Position numbers and translations under genes: made by a program. From positions 62,001 through 126,000 of the forward strand of contig CAWCRU010000031.1 of the NCBI GenBank assembly GCA_963798075.1: DNA of 64,000 nucleotides, given 5' to 3'. The DNA is from DATAOG01 sp963798075. GTDB taxonomy: Bacteria; Pseudomonadota; Alphaproteobacteria; Geminicoccales; Geminicoccaceae. The notes below the pieces were generated by a model that saw nothing but the letters and a program-made list of their open reading frames with translations, did no database searches and was not told the origin of the DNA. This document shows, piece after piece, positions 43,929-53,263 of this stretch. Numbering within the stretch: position 1 is the stretch's first letter; each line of letters opens with the position of its first letter.

Positions 43929-43957
43929 TTGACGGCGGCTGCGAAGTGCAGTACTGT
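43929..43957 (+). promoter_or_regulatory. Sigma70-like promoter for the RHH gene
   Basis: TTGACG (43929-43934), a 17-base spacer and TACTGT (43952-43957). The predicted start of transcription near 43964 lies 15 bases before the ATG at 43979. This agrees with that start and argues against the GTG at 43916, which lies upstream of the promoter. Confidence 0.5.
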
Positions 43958-43978
43958 GCAGACCCGTTCACCAAAGTG

Positions 43979-44209
43979 ATGCAGGCTTGGGAGGACAAGA
44001 CTGCGGTGCGAGCCAGGCGGGGGAAAAAGCTGGCCACGCGGGTCACGGTCAGCGTTGACGAGCGGGACTACGAGCAACTGTCGGCGCTGGCCGAGGAGCA
44101 TCGTGTGTCCCTTGCCTGGCTCGTACGTTACGCGGTCGGCGACTTCCTGGAGCGTTACCGGCAACACCAGCTTGAGCTGCCGCTCGAGTTGACGACCCGG
44201 CGTCGCTAG
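43979..44209 (+). CDS. Ribbon-helix-helix (CopG-like) DNA-binding protein
   Basis: 76-aa protein. A basic head (RARRGKK) leads into RVTVSVDERDYEQLSALAEE and HRVSLAWLVRYAVGDFLERY, a beta strand plus two helices as in CopG/MetJ-type repressors. The ATG at 43979 was chosen because a promoter lies just upstream. Family members are small repressors, often antitoxins; no toxin gene adjoins it, as the next gene is the convergent LysE exporter. Confidence 0.78.
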   Translation: MQAWEDKTAVRARRGKKLATRVTVSVDERDYEQLSALAEEHRVSLAWLVRYAVGDFLERYRQHQLELPLELTTRRR

Positions 44210-44263
44210 CGCCGGCGCGCCGCCAAAGCCGCCGTCGCGGGCGGCAATCCCTTCGCCGGCCGA

Positions 44264-44860
44264 TCAGGCCCGCCGCGCCAGCGCCGTGAGCGCACCGGCC
44301 GCGATCAGCAGGCTGCCGCCGGTCCGGTTGACCAGCCGCAGCAGCCGCGGAGTTCGCAGGCGGGCGCGCAGCTGACCCGCGAGCAGCGCCCAAAGCGTGG
44401 CATTGACCGCCGCCAAGAGGACGAAAGTCGCCTCCAGGATCACGAACTGCGGCAGCGGCGCCCGGCCGGGGGCGACGAACTGCGGCACGAAGGCGATGAA
44501 GAAGACGATGCTCTTGGGGTTGAGCGCCGTGACCATGTAGGCATGCCAGAACATCGCGCCGCGGCCGGCCGGCCGGGCCCGGCCTGCGAACGCGTCGGCG
44601 GCCGGATCGGCCCGCCAGAGGCGGACCCCCAGCCACATCAGATAGACGGCCCCCACCAGCTTCAGCGCGGTGAACAGCGTCGCCGAGGTCGCCAGCACGG
44701 CGCCGGCGCCGAGCAGCGAGATGGTCATGGCCGTGAAGTCGCCGAGCGCCACCCCGGGCACGGTCGCAACCCCGGTCCGGCGGCCACCGGCCAGCGCATG
44801 GCTCACCACGAGCGTCACCGTCGGACCGGGGATCATCAGCACAATCGTGCTCGCGAGCAC
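44264..44860 (-). CDS. LysE/RhtB-family amino acid exporter
   Basis: 198 aa from the GTG at 44860. Six hydrophobic segments fit the family; the first includes TIVLMIPGPTVTLVVSHALA with the conserved PGP. Other blocks are YLMWLGVRLWRADP and MVTALNPKSIVFFIAFVPQF. The N-terminal residues normally found before VLASTIVL are encoded upstream in frame (TLWLAF), but the codon where Met is expected is ATA (minus strand, near 44880). So the start has shifted or a Met codon has mutated. Probably exports amino acids or related metabolites. Confidence 0.85.
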   Translation of the reverse strand: MLASTIVLMIPGPTVTLVVSHALAGGRRTGVATVPGVALGDFTAMTISLLGAGAVLATSATLFTALKLVGAVYLMWLGVRLWRADPAADAFAGRARPAGRGAMFWHAYMVTALNPKSIVFFIAFVPQFVAPGRAPLPQFVILEATFVLLAAVNATLWALLAGQLRARLRTPRLLRLVNRTGGSLLIAAGALTALARRA

Positions 44861-45008
44861 GAAGGCAAGCCAGAGCGTTATCGGCGGACCTCCGTTGTGA
44901 TCCGGCCGCCAGCGAGCCCGGCGCGCTGCCTCGTGTCAAGCGGCTCCCCGGCGCCGGAGCGGCCCGAGGCTACCCTTCACCACCCCCGGTCTTGACGCAG
45001 CAGGCCTC

Positions 45009-45948
45009 TCAAAAGCGCGAGCCGAAGCCGAGCCCGGCCCAGAGGATGCCATCGTCGAGGTCACTGTTGCGGAACTGCAGGTCGTAGGCCGCCTTGCCAT
45101 ACATGAACAGGTGCTGCGACAGGTCGAACTTCACGCCGGCCTCGGGACCCGCGACCATGCCGTCTTGAACTGCCTTGCCGTAGACGCCGCCGAAGTTGGC
45201 GCCGATAAAGGGATGCACCGCACCCGCATTCGCCTGCAAATCGATGCCGACGGTCGACCGGCCGGCCGGGCCGTCGTCCTCGCTCTGGAAGCCGTAGAGG
45301 AAGTCCTGCTCCAAGGAAACCGGCAGGTTCGGGGTCAAAAGATACTCGCCGCGCAGGGCCGCGCCCGCCAGCGCGCTGGTAGCGCCGTCATTCGTCTCGC
45401 GGAAGTTGTTGCCGTAGATGCCGCCGAGGCTCGCCGCCCACTTCGGAGCCGGCGGGGGCCCGGCCTGCGGCGCGACCGCGACCGGGGCCGGAACCGGGGC
45501 GGGAGCCGGCGCGAGCCGGGCGCGGGATTTCGATCGCCACGCGGCGATTTTGCGCCTCCCGGACGCCGTCTGCGGTCGGCACCAGCGGATCGTTCTCGCC
45601 TTCCGCCATGACCTCGATGACCGATGCGGGAACCCCGAGCCGGACCAGTTCGCGCTCTACGGTCTCGGCCCGGCGCTGGGAGAGCGCAAGATTGTAGGAC
45701 GCCGAGCCCGACAGGTCGGTGTAGCCGTTGACGGCCACTCGCGCCGCCCCCGTCCTTCGATACTCATCCGCCGCCTGGCTGACGACCTGCGCGCCTTGCG
45801 GCGTCAGGCTCGCGTCATTCAAGTCGAAGAAGACCAGGAATCTCGCCGGTTCCGTCGCCATGGTCGACATGGGCTCAGTCGCTTGCTGCGCGTATGCAGC
45901 GGACGTCATCAGCACCAGCGCCGACACGCCGATCAAGAGTTTCCGCAT
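45009..45948 (-). pseudogene. OmpA-domain plus beta-barrel outer-membrane protein (one frameshift)
   Basis: Signal peptide KLLIGVSALVLMTSAAYA, then an OmpA peptidoglycan-binding domain (VNGYTDLSGSASYNLALSQR, RRAETVERELVRLGVPASVI, REAQNRRVAIEI). One extra base near 45511 breaks the frame. In the next frame comes a Pro/Ala-rich linker (APAPVPAPVAVAPQAGPPPA), then a beta-barrel (KWAASLGGIYGNNF, GEYLLTPNLPVSLEQDFLYG, FIGANFGGVYG, KAAYDLQFRNSDLDDG) ending in GFGSRF with the C-terminal Phe of outer-membrane barrels. Corrected length is about 312 aa. The order OmpA domain then barrel is the reverse of classic OmpA. The 45388-45948 and 45009-45338 parts may be called as two genes. A GGAGGG site precedes the ATG. 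Confidence 0.78.
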
Positions 45949-46532
45949 GGATTTCCCTCCGCTCGTGGTGCGGTGTTCCTCAGCAGCCTTCCTATTGTCG
46001 CGATCAGCCAGCCTCGTCGGTCGTTGTGCCAGGTCGACATCAATTCACAACTTGCGCTGCGTTTAATCGGGCAGACGAATTCATTGATTCATCGGTGTTA
46101 AATTACTGGGCTATTGAATTTTAGTACTCGCCTGAGGCCGGGCAAGCGGCCCACTCGCGAAATCAACCCGCCCCCGTCAAATCGCCGCAAATTAAGGGCA
46201 AATTTGCAACAGTCCCATCTCGCCGCAGACGCCCGCGAATACCGGCCCTGGCCGCCAAGCCTCCCGAAGCGGCGACCGGTCCGGGTGGTCCCGCTGATGC
46301 CGGCGAGCGCCTGCCGGCGCCTCCGAGAGCGTCCGCCTCGCGACCATGAAGAGCGGCTATCGACATCATAAGAAGACGGCATTTCAGCGGTGGCCGTGAC
46401 TTTGCCAGGCTCGCGGCATGGGCAGTCGAGGCGGTCGCCGGCGAGTAGGCTCGCACCCCCGAACTGCCAGGCCCAATGCAATCGCGGGCCGCGGGGCCCT
46501 GCGCCTTGCGGCCGCCGGACGAGGACCCTTCG
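45949..46532. other. Intergenic region with an AT-rich centre
   Basis: 584 bases between the divergent OmpA-like and DUF417 genes. About 46030-46220 is clearly AT-richer than the flanks (for example GAATTCATTGATTCATCGG and GTTAAATTACTGG) and includes the small inverted repeat CAAATT...AATTTG near 46190-46206. It probably carries the OmpA-like promoter. Long open frames here are antisense artefacts without family similarity. Confidence 0.45.
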
Positions 46533-47052
46533 ATGATCGCTGAACGTGCCACCGCCATGCAGTCCGTCGGCATCCGGCCGCAGGCCGTCGCTGCCACCGG
46601 GGCCATGCTCGAGGCTCTCGGGCTCAACGTCGCGCGCTACGCGCTGGTCCTGGTCCTGGTCTGGATCGGCGTCATGAAGTTCACCGCCTACGAGGCGGGC
46701 GCCATCCAGCCGCTGGTCGCGGGCAGCCCCTTGATGTTCTGGCTGTACGGCCTGTTCAGCGTGCAGGCGACCGCGAACCTGATCGGCGCCGCCGAGATCG
46801 CAGCCGGCGTCCTGATCGCGATCCGGCCCTGGTCGGCCGGAGCCGCGGTGGTCGGCAGCCTGATGGCGGTTGCTACCTTCGTGATCACGCTTACCTTCCT
46901 GTTCTCGACCCCCCGGCTGGGAGCCGAGCCTCGGCGGCTTTCCGGCGCTCTCGGTGGCGCCCGGCCAGTTCATCCTGAAGGACGCCGTCCTGCTGGGGGC
47001 CGCCATCTGGTCGCTCGGCGAGGCGCTCCGTCACGCGGGTGCCGGCGAGTAG
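46533..47052 (+). pseudogene. DUF417 (YkgB-like) membrane protein, +1 in a C6 run
   Basis: Small membrane protein with four helices. ARYALVLVLVWIGVMKFTAY, PLVAGSPLMFWLYGLFSVQ, IGAAEIAAGVLIAIRPW and LMAVATFVITLTFLFSTP are family blocks. At 46909-46914 a run of six C carries one too many. In the corrected frame follow GWEPSLGGFPALSVAPGQFI and LKDAVLLGAAIWSLGEALRH, ending at the TAG at 47050-47052. Corrected length 172 aa. DUF417 members respond to chlorine or redox stress (RclC-like) in enterobacteria. It is followed after 71 bases by a type II NADH dehydrogenase. Confidence 0.8.
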
Positions 47053-47123
47053 CCGCTCTTGGATCGCGGCCGGCGCGCCGGGCGCTCCCCGGCCGCCGGC
47101 CGGTTTGCGGAAGGTGAGCAACG

Positions 47124-48456
47124 ATGTCGACCTCACTGCGCGACCTCCAGTCCCCGTCCGTGGCCGCCTCGGGCGGCCCGGCGGCGGCCGCGGCGACCTC
47201 GCCCCGGGAGCGGCTGCCTCGGGTCGTGATCGTCGGCGCGGGCTTCGGCGGGCTCGCAGCCGCCACCGCGCTTGCGCAGGGCAGCCGTGCAGCTCACCGT
47301 GATCGACCGGCAGAACTACCACCTGTTCCAGCCGCTCCTTTACCAGGTCGCGACCGCGGCCCTCTCGCCCGCCGACATCGCGCAGCCGATCCGCGCGATC
47401 CTGCGCTATCAGCGCAACGCCAGCGTGCTCCTCGGCCGGGTCACCGGCATCGATATCGGCGCCCGCGAGGTCCTGCTCGGGGAGCGGCGCGTCGGCTACG
47501 ACCAGCTGGTCGTCGCGACCGGCGCCCGCCACGCCTATTTCGGCCACGACGACTGGGAGGAGGTGGCCCCCGGGCTCAAGAAGATCGAGGATGCGACCCA
47601 CATCCGCAGGCGCCTGCTGCTGGCTTTCGAGCGGGCCGAGATGGCCCTCGATCCGGACGAACGCGCGGCGCTGCTGACCTTCGTCGTGGTCGGCGGCGGG
47701 CCCACCGGGGTCGAGCTCGCGGGCGCCATCGCCGAGCTCGCGCGGATGGCGCTGGCGGCCGACTTCCGCCGGATCGATCCGCGCCAGACGCGGGTCATCC
47801 TGGTCGAGGCCGGGCCGCGCCTGCTGCCGGTCATGCCCGAGCGGCTGTCGGCGCGCGCCAAGGAGGCGCTCGAGCGCCTCGGCGTCGAGGTCCGCCTCGG
47901 CCAGGCGCTGACCGGCTGCGACGCCGAGGGTGCCATGGTCGCAGGCGAGCGGCTCGCGGCGCGCACGATCCTCTGGGCGGCGGGGGTTGCGGCCTCGCCG
48001 GCGGCGAGCTGGCTCGATGCCGAGACCGACCGCGCCGGCCGGGTCAAGGTCGCCGCCGACCTCAGCCTGGCCTTCCATCCCGAGATCTTCGTGATCGGCG
48101 ACACCGCACTTGCGACCGATCCCGCGGGCCATCCCTTGCCCGGGATCGCGCCGGCCGCCAAGCAGGCGGGCCACTACGTCGCCCGCGTGATCCGCGCCCG
48201 CATCGCCCGCCGCGCCGCGCCGCCGCCGTTCCACTACCGCCACCTCGGCAACCTCGCCACGATCGGCCGCAAGGCCGCGGTCGCCGATTTCGGCTGGCTG
48301 CGCCTCTCCGGGCGTCTTGCCTGGCTGCTCTGGGGCGCGGTCCACATCTTCTTCCTGATCGGCTTTCGCAACCGGCTGGCGGTCCTGCTCGACTGGCTCT
48401 GGTCCTATCTGACCTTCCAGCGCGGCGCGCGGCTGATCACCGGTCCGACGCCGTAG
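47124..48456 (+). pseudogene. Type II NADH dehydrogenase / FAD-dependent oxidoreductase (one frameshift)
   Basis: Single-subunit NADH:quinone oxidoreductase. The N-terminal FAD site RVVIVGAGFGGLAAATALA is in one frame. An indel near 47280 leads to VQLTVIDRQNYHLFQPLLYQ, a diagnostic NDH-2 block. Then FVVVGGGPTGVELAGAIAEL (NADH site), IFVIGDTALATDPAGHPLPG (FAD), APAAKQAGHYVARVI, and a C-terminal membrane-binding part (LLWGAVHIFFLIGFRNRLAV). Corrected length is about 443 aa, normal. It carries electrons from NADH to quinone without proton pumping. An error in sequence is plausible for such a conserved gene. Confidence 0.85.
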
Positions 48457-48670
48457 CGGGCGGCCCATCGGGCGCAGGCCCGGCGGATGGCGGCCGGGGC
48501 GGCCGGGCTGGGATCTCGAGCGCGCCCATTTGCCGCCGATCAAGGCTACGCCGGCCGCCCAAGGCTCTGTTCTCGCGCCCTTTCCCGCGTTCGTTTGGTC
48601 ACCAGCGACGGCGGCCCGACGACCGCGCGACCGGCCTCGGAGCGGCCCTGCGCCCTGGCCTGGAGCAGCT

Positions 48671-49075
48671 TCAGGGCCGGAGCGAGCGGAAGAGCTCGGC
48701 CAGCACCGAGCCGCGGTAGCGGACCAGGGTCGCGAAGGCGCGCGGGCCATAGTTGTTTCGGATCAGCCCGGTCCCGAAGCTGGCAAGCGGGTCGGGATCG
48801 GCGGCGCCAGCGGCGGCGAGAGAGGCTCCAAGCAGGCCCGCCTCCTGCTTGTCGGCGCGGCGCGCGCGCCAGGCGGCCATGATGATCCGGCCGACCAGAT
48901 CGGCCGGGAGCAGGCCTTCGGGTGCGAGCTCCGCCTGCAGCGCCGAGGCGTCAAACGTCCGGGTTTTGCCCTCAAAGGTCGGGGTTTTGCGCTCAACAGG
49001 CATGGGTTTTGCCCTCAAAAGCGGGGGGAGCGACCGGACGCGGCGTTGGCACCGGGTGCGCTTACCGTCCGCCAT
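48671..49075 (-). CDS. Conserved hypothetical helical protein, probably truncated
   Basis: 134 aa. Residues about 45-75 (LQAELAPEGLLPADLVGRII, MAAWRARRADKQEAGLLG) match a motif I recognise from a widespread unnamed family whose members begin with a KARSSQNALRHGLTA-type segment, missing here. The first 40 residues are instead Arg/Lys/Pro-rich and encoded over the tandem repeats at 48961-49020. I read it as a family remnant with a replaced N-terminus. No function known. Confidence 0.5.
   Translation of the reverse strand: MADGKRTRCQRRVRSLPPLLRAKPMPVERKTPTFEGKTRTFDASALQAELAPEGLLPADLVGRIIMAAWRARRADKQEAGLLGASLAAAGAADPDPLASFGTGLIRNNYGPRAFATLVRYRGSVLAELFRSLRP
48961..49020. repeat. Three tandem 21-22 base repeats
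   Basis: Three units begin GGGTTTTGC at 48961, 48982 and 49004, with consensus GGGTTTTGCSCTCAA and a variable spacer of about six bases. They contrast with the G+C-rich flanks. The reverse complement of the core (GSGCAAAACC) recurs at 49845-49875 and near 50019. Confidence 0.65.
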
Positions 49076-49179
49076 GCTGCCAGCTCATAGGAACAAATGC
49101 AAGGCGAACCGCACCGCTAGTGACACATGCCTTGGGCGAAGCGGCGGGCGATCGGTCGCAAACCCGCCCCGCGGGAGAA

Positions 49180-49537
49180 ATGGACTTCGACTGGATAGGA
49201 ATTAACAGCGCGATTATATTCCGACGCGCGTTCACGCAAAGGCTCGAGGACGTGCTGGCGCGGGGCTACTTCGGGGCGGCGGCAGCGCTGCCGAAGCCGG
49301 GCGATCTCATCTACATGCGCGCGGGCGCCGGCGCCGAGCTGCCCGGCGCTTGCGGTGCACATGGCCCTGCTGATTCGCGCCGGGCCGCCGGGCCCGGTTG
49401 CCGTCCGCCTGGTCCAGGACTTCGGCCGGACCAAGGACCCGGACTGGCGGCAGCGACGCCCGCGACCCTGCCGGTGGCCGCATCCGCCGCCGGCGCTGCC
49501 AGCCAGACGCGGACGCCCGCCGGGCAGCACGCAATAA
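49180..49537 (+). pseudogene. Small phage-like protein with a frameshift
   Basis: A GGGAGAA site leads to an ATG at 49180 and MDFDWIGINSAIIFRRAFTQ, then VLARGYFGAAAALPKPGDLI. A frameshift near 49348 leads to VHMALLIRAGPPGPVAVRLV and QDFGRTKDPDW. The order and tone resemble short proteins seen among phage tail-region genes, but I cannot name the family. It lies between two repeat arrays of opposite orientation. The rest up to 49537 is low-complexity. Confidence 0.4.
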
Positions 49538-49809
49538 AAATCAGCGCGACGCCGGCAAGGGGCTGCTGAACTGAGGCGAATTTCCCGCCCCGCGACGGCT
49601 GCCAAGGGCGATCGCGGCGGTCGCGCCGGAGCGCCCGCGCCGCCTTTTCCCGACTTTCCGGAATTTCCGGCAATTTACCCGGCGCCAGGCGAATTTCCGA
49701 AAAGGCGCAAATGCGTCACGATGCGTCACTTCTGTAGCATCGTGCGGCCGCTGTGCGGTGTGCGTAAGCCTTTGGGAAACACTGGTTTTTCGCCCAACAA
49801 GCGACTTAG

Positions 49810-49873
49810 CCGCCAATTCCGGCCCCAAAAACCGCTGATTTCGGCCGCAAAACCGCTGATTTCGGGCGCAAAA
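49810..49873. repeat. Tandem 21-base repeat array
   Basis: Units at 49832-49852 and 49853-49873 differ at one position (CCGCTGATTTCGGSCGCAAAA, written without a further unit). A more diverged 22-base copy lies at 49810-49831 and a partial one starts at 49874. The core GSGCAAAAC is the reverse complement of the 48961-49020 array core. Confidence 0.65.
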
Positions 49874-49884
49874 CTGCTGCTTAA

Positions 49885-49904
49885 GTGACGCATGGATGCG
49901 TCAC
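49885..49904. repeat. Perfect 9-base inverted repeat
   Basis: GTGACGCAT, two bases, ATGCGTCAC. Two direct copies of ATGCGTCAC also lie at 49711-49719 and 49721-49729. The form is that of a dimeric-regulator operator or an iteron. Confidence 0.6.
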
Positions 49905-50074
49905 GCGGCGCATCAGTGGATTTTCGTCAAACGCATCGGTTTTCGGATTTTCCTGCGAATTTCCGGCAGGGCAGAATTTCCCCGAATTTTCTCAGGCGTC
50001 GCGATAGTGTCGCTTCGGGCGCAAAACCGCCCTTCCGGTGAGAGTTCGTCGTGACGATGCCTTCACCGCGGAGA

Positions 50075-50150
50075 CGCAGAGGACGCCGAGATGCCCGAGC
50101 GCCGTGGACTTCAATCGCCGTTTGGCTCCGCGTTCTCTGCGCCCTCTGCG
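50075..50150. repeat. Inverted repeat of the CGCAGAGG type
   Basis: Left arm CGCAGAGGACGCCGAG (50075-50090) pairs with CTCTGCGCCCTCTGCG (50135-50150) at 14 of 16 positions. Sequences of this CGCAGAGGACGC kind occur widely as dispersed repeats in bacterial genomes. Confidence 0.55.
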
Positions 50151-50583
50151 CTATTTTCCTGCTTCGGCAGCATAAACAGCACACGAGCAAAAGCCGCGTT
50201 GGCTCGTTGGCGTGGGTGCCCATGCGGCACCGGCGACTGTGGGGAGTCTATCAGCATTGCGGCGAGAAGCATCTGCACTGGTATGGCCGAAAACCCAAGG
50301 CCGCCGCCGAAGCGAAAGCCAAGGCGGAAGATCACCAAAGCTGAGCAACTCGCAGGCGTCGATTGCCTTCGAGAGCAAGAATATCCGCACAGTAGGTCAA
50401 TGGGTTACGGCGCCTCCGACACGCCGCTGGTTTGAAGGAGCCGCGCTCAGGCGGCGTAGGCTGGGATCGAACCATTCGAATTCGGGTTCGACTGCCGACG
50501 CTCATCGGGCGCTGCCACGGCCAGGCGCGCGGGCGCCTAGCTCGATGGAGGCCCGGTGATGGGTCGCCGGTGACAGCGCATGG

Positions 50584-51485
50584 TCAGACCCCTTGCAGAG
50601 CGTACCACCAGAGCGGCAGGGTCAGGAACGAGAGCGGGATGCCGATGCCGACCATCAGGGTCACGAGGGGTGGGTCGAGCTTGTGCTCGAGGGCGACGAT
50701 CGAGGCGCCGATCTGCGGCGCCATCGCCGCCTCGAAGATGGTCACCTGGATGTGCTGGCCGCCGGCGCTGAGCGCGCCGGCGAACAGCGCCAGGACCAAT
50801 GCCGGGCCCATCACCAGCTTGAAGGCGAGGCCGGCCGAGAGCGCGGCGAGCTTGCCGCGGAGCTCGGCCAGGCGCAGCTGGTAGCCGACCGAGACCAGAG
50901 CGAGCGGTGCGAGCGTCGCGCCAAGCTTGCCGAGCACGTCTCGGCGCCCGGCGGGGTAGTCGACGGCTTCAGCGCCAGCGCCAGCACGACCGCCTGGAAC
51001 GGTGGGAAGCGCAGGATCTTCCGGGCGATCGCAGCCGGCGAAGCGTCGCCGGAGGCATAGACCACGGCGATCAGGATGCCGAGCGTCGAGAGGACCATGT
51101 AGGTGCCGAGCTGGTCGATCAGGATGCCGAGACCGAGATGTTCCTCGCCGTAGAAGGTCTCGATCATCGGCAGGCCGAGGAACGAGGTATTGGCGAGCGA
51201 GCCGACCAGGATCAGCCCGCCGACGGTGCGCGCGGCCAGCCAGCGGCCGCCCGACAGCCATGAAGAAGAGGAAGCCGAGCCCGAACAGGATCCATGCCAT
51301 CGCGCCGGATAGGCGAGGGAGCGCTCCATCGGCAGCTCGTGCACGTAGAGCAGCGTCAGCGCGGGCAACGAGACATGAATGATGAACGCGTTCAACGCCG
51401 CGGGCGTCCCTCGGGCAGGCGCCCGAGACGGCGCAGAATCACGCCCGAGGAGGAAACAGACGATCAACAGGATCAGGTTCGGCAT
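50584..51485 (-). pseudogene. Auxin-efflux-carrier (AEC) family transporter, multiple frameshifts
   Basis: Ten-helix AEC transporter of organic acids or amino acids, readable in pieces. It starts MPNLILLIVCFLLG, then LNAFIIHVSLPALTLLYVHE, then another frame MAWILFGLGFLFFMAVG, then GLILVGSLANTSFLGLPMIE and FYGEEHLGLGILIDQLGTYM in the first frame, then LGATLAPLALVSVGYQLRLA and FEAAMAPQIGASIVALEHKL in the other frame to the end at 50584. At least three frameshifts (near 51415, 51285, 51225 and 50950) are needed. Several indels in one gene favour real decay. Confidence 0.75.
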
Positions 51486-52417
51486 CGCACGAAGCTCCTG
51501 AACAGCGGCGCTCCCGCAGCCGTCCCCTTGGCCTCTCGGCGGGGTGTGCCGCGCTCGGAGGAGAAGGCGTCTCCGGTTAGCGCCTCAGCGTTCGAGCTCA
51601 TCGCTTGTTGGACGCGCCACGCGGGCCGCGCGGGCTCGCGTCGGGAAGTCGTGCCGCGCACGGCGCAGCTGCTCGGTCGCGAGGTTCGCCTCGTGACACA
51701 CCGTTTCGCGCTGGACGCCCGGCGCGGCCCAGCTCGATCGTCGATGTGCCGGCGAGCCCGGTCTCGGGCAACGAGCGCCAGAACCAGAGGCCGGGTCCCG
51801 GCCCCGGTCGCCGGCCGGTGAAGGGCTCGAAGCAGACCTTGCGCCGGTGCGCCGCGGAAAGCTGCGCGAACCCGACCCGCTCTCGCAGCAGCGCGGGCAT
51901 ATCGCTCAGCAGACAGTGCCGGTCGAAGATCCCGACCGGCGGATCTTCGAAGGGGAAGCGCCGGCCCCACCGCGCTCAGGAGCGACAGCCAGGTCGGCCG
52001 CCGCCCAGCCGCTCGAGGTAACTGCTCCAGTTGTTCGTCTGGCGACCGGGCCACGATCGCGTCGCCCTCCGCGCTCAGGCCGCGTGCGTCAGATCGGCCG
52101 CGTGGCAAGCATAGAGAATACCCCTTTGCTGCAATCCGATCTCCCGCCAATGCGCGCTGAGCACCGCGTCTCACTCGACTAACCCCTGCCGGTCGTTGGC
52201 CGCGAGCGCCGCGGCATCGCTCGCGCCAGCGCCGCGGTGGGCGCACCCGTGCGACCGCCGGCGCGGTGCGGCGGATCGACCAGCAGGATCGCCGCACGTC
52301 CCCATCACCACCCGCGCCGCCCCGGGCGCTTTGCCACTGCCCGGCGATCGAGGTCTGCCGAGTTGTCACCCGACATGCGCGCCATGTCGCGAAGCCTTCG
52401 AGCTCGCCCGTGTCGAT
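51486..52417. other. Decayed region, no assignable gene
   Basis: About 930 bases where minus-strand fragments look protein-like in different frames, for example FEDPPVGIFDRHCLLSD with MPALLRERVGFAQLSAAHRR and GLWFWRSLPETGLAGTSTIE (51730-51970), and EIGLQQRGILYACHAADLTH (52085-52145). The second resembles a segment of FAD-dependent amino-acid dehydrogenases, but the match is short. I cannot assign a family for the first. Probably one or two ruined genes. Confidence 0.4.
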
Positions 52418-53032
52418 TTATTCGCACAGCAGCAGGATCCGGCCGAGCGCAGCAGGAAGGCGACGACGAAGATCCCGGACATCGAACTCCCTCCTCAGCC
52501 ACCCTGCTTTCAGACGTTCGCGGGTTTGATCACGTCGGGAACCGCCTGATGCGTCACCCTCGCCCGGATGTTCGAAGCGCCGGCGTGACCGGACCGGCGC
52601 GGATACCTCGGTCTGTAGGAGGTCAGCAAGCGCCTGCAGGAAGGCTTGGCCATCATGCCCCTGGCCGATATTGGCGCCGCCAAGCACGAGTGATGCATCG
52701 ACACCGAGCAGCTGCCCGAATGTGACGAATGCGGCCCGCATCTCGTGATCTTCTCGAAGCGCCCGCAGCGTCACCACCGTGGTCCCCAGCGCGATCCGGT
52801 CGATCTGGCCGGGGCACAGGATGTGAAATTCGCGAGCAGGTCGGTAGCGCTCAGCGACCAGAAGGAGTTGCGGCAGGCCCGGCTTGTCGAGGCGCAGGCG
52901 AACCGTGATCGCACGCGGCGGGGCGTGCTGCGCTATAGGATCTGGTTCGCCTGAGATGGCGTCCACGAGGACGATCTCATAGGATCGGTCGTGCAGGGCC
53001 TTTGACGATTGGCAGCTCGGGCTGATGGGCAT
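52418..53032 (-). CDS. Stand-alone DUF4347-like protein
   Basis: 204 aa. Residues about 18-150 resemble DUF4347: YEIVLVDAISGEPDPIAQHA, PAREFHILCPGQIDRIALGT and NIGQGHDGQAFLQALADLLQ, ending TEVSAP. DUF4347 usually heads giant repeat adhesins; here it is alone and has no signal peptide. After about residue 150 the sequence is Arg-rich and may be beyond a frameshift, so the protein could be a remnant. A GGAG site precedes the ATG at 53032. It is divergent from the ruined cyclase regulator. Confidence 0.55.
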   Translation of the reverse strand: MPISPSCQSSKALHDRSYEIVLVDAISGEPDPIAQHAPPRAITVRLRLDKPGLPQLLLVAERYRPAREFHILCPGQIDRIALGTTVVTLRALREDHEMRAAFVTFGQLLGVDASLVLGGANIGQGHDGQAFLQALADLLQTEVSAPVRSRRRFEHPGEGDASGGSRRDQTRERLKAGWLRREFDVRDLRRRLPAALGRILLLCE

Positions 53033-53263
53033 GGCGGGCTCCTCTAGACGACCGCAGTGTTGATCAGCCGTTCATCGCCGCGGACTGTCGCCGGTTGGTT
53101 CGCCGCCAGCCATCATGCAGATGGCCTACCGATCGGCGCGCAGATGACCCAGCACGGTTGAGCGGAGCCACCGGCGGTGCCACCAGCAAGCACGGAGTAC
53201 CGCCGCCTTCTACGGCTCCCTCGGTTAACCTTGGAGGCTTAGAGTGGAGGGATTACCATTAGG

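Larger units (their letters stand above)
49538..50583. other. Gene-poor, repeat-rich region
   Basis: About 1 kb with lower G+C and no convincing gene. It contains GCGAATTTCC-type repeats (near 49571, 49689, 49956), ATGCGTCAC units (49711-49729 twice, 49896), the 21-base tandem array at 49810-49873, a 9-base-arm palindrome at 49885-49904 and a CGCAGAGG-type inverted repeat at 50075-50150. Open frames are short and not family-like. Confidence 0.5.

Noticed and set aside
48961..49873. CRISPR array from the two tandem repeat clusters
   Set aside because: Repeat units directly abut or have spacers of only about six bases, and no cas gene is present.
50455..50530. tRNA-like GGGTTCGACTGCC and GGGATCGAACC strings
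   Set aside because: T-arm-like text on both strands, but no acceptor or anticodon stem can be formed around it.
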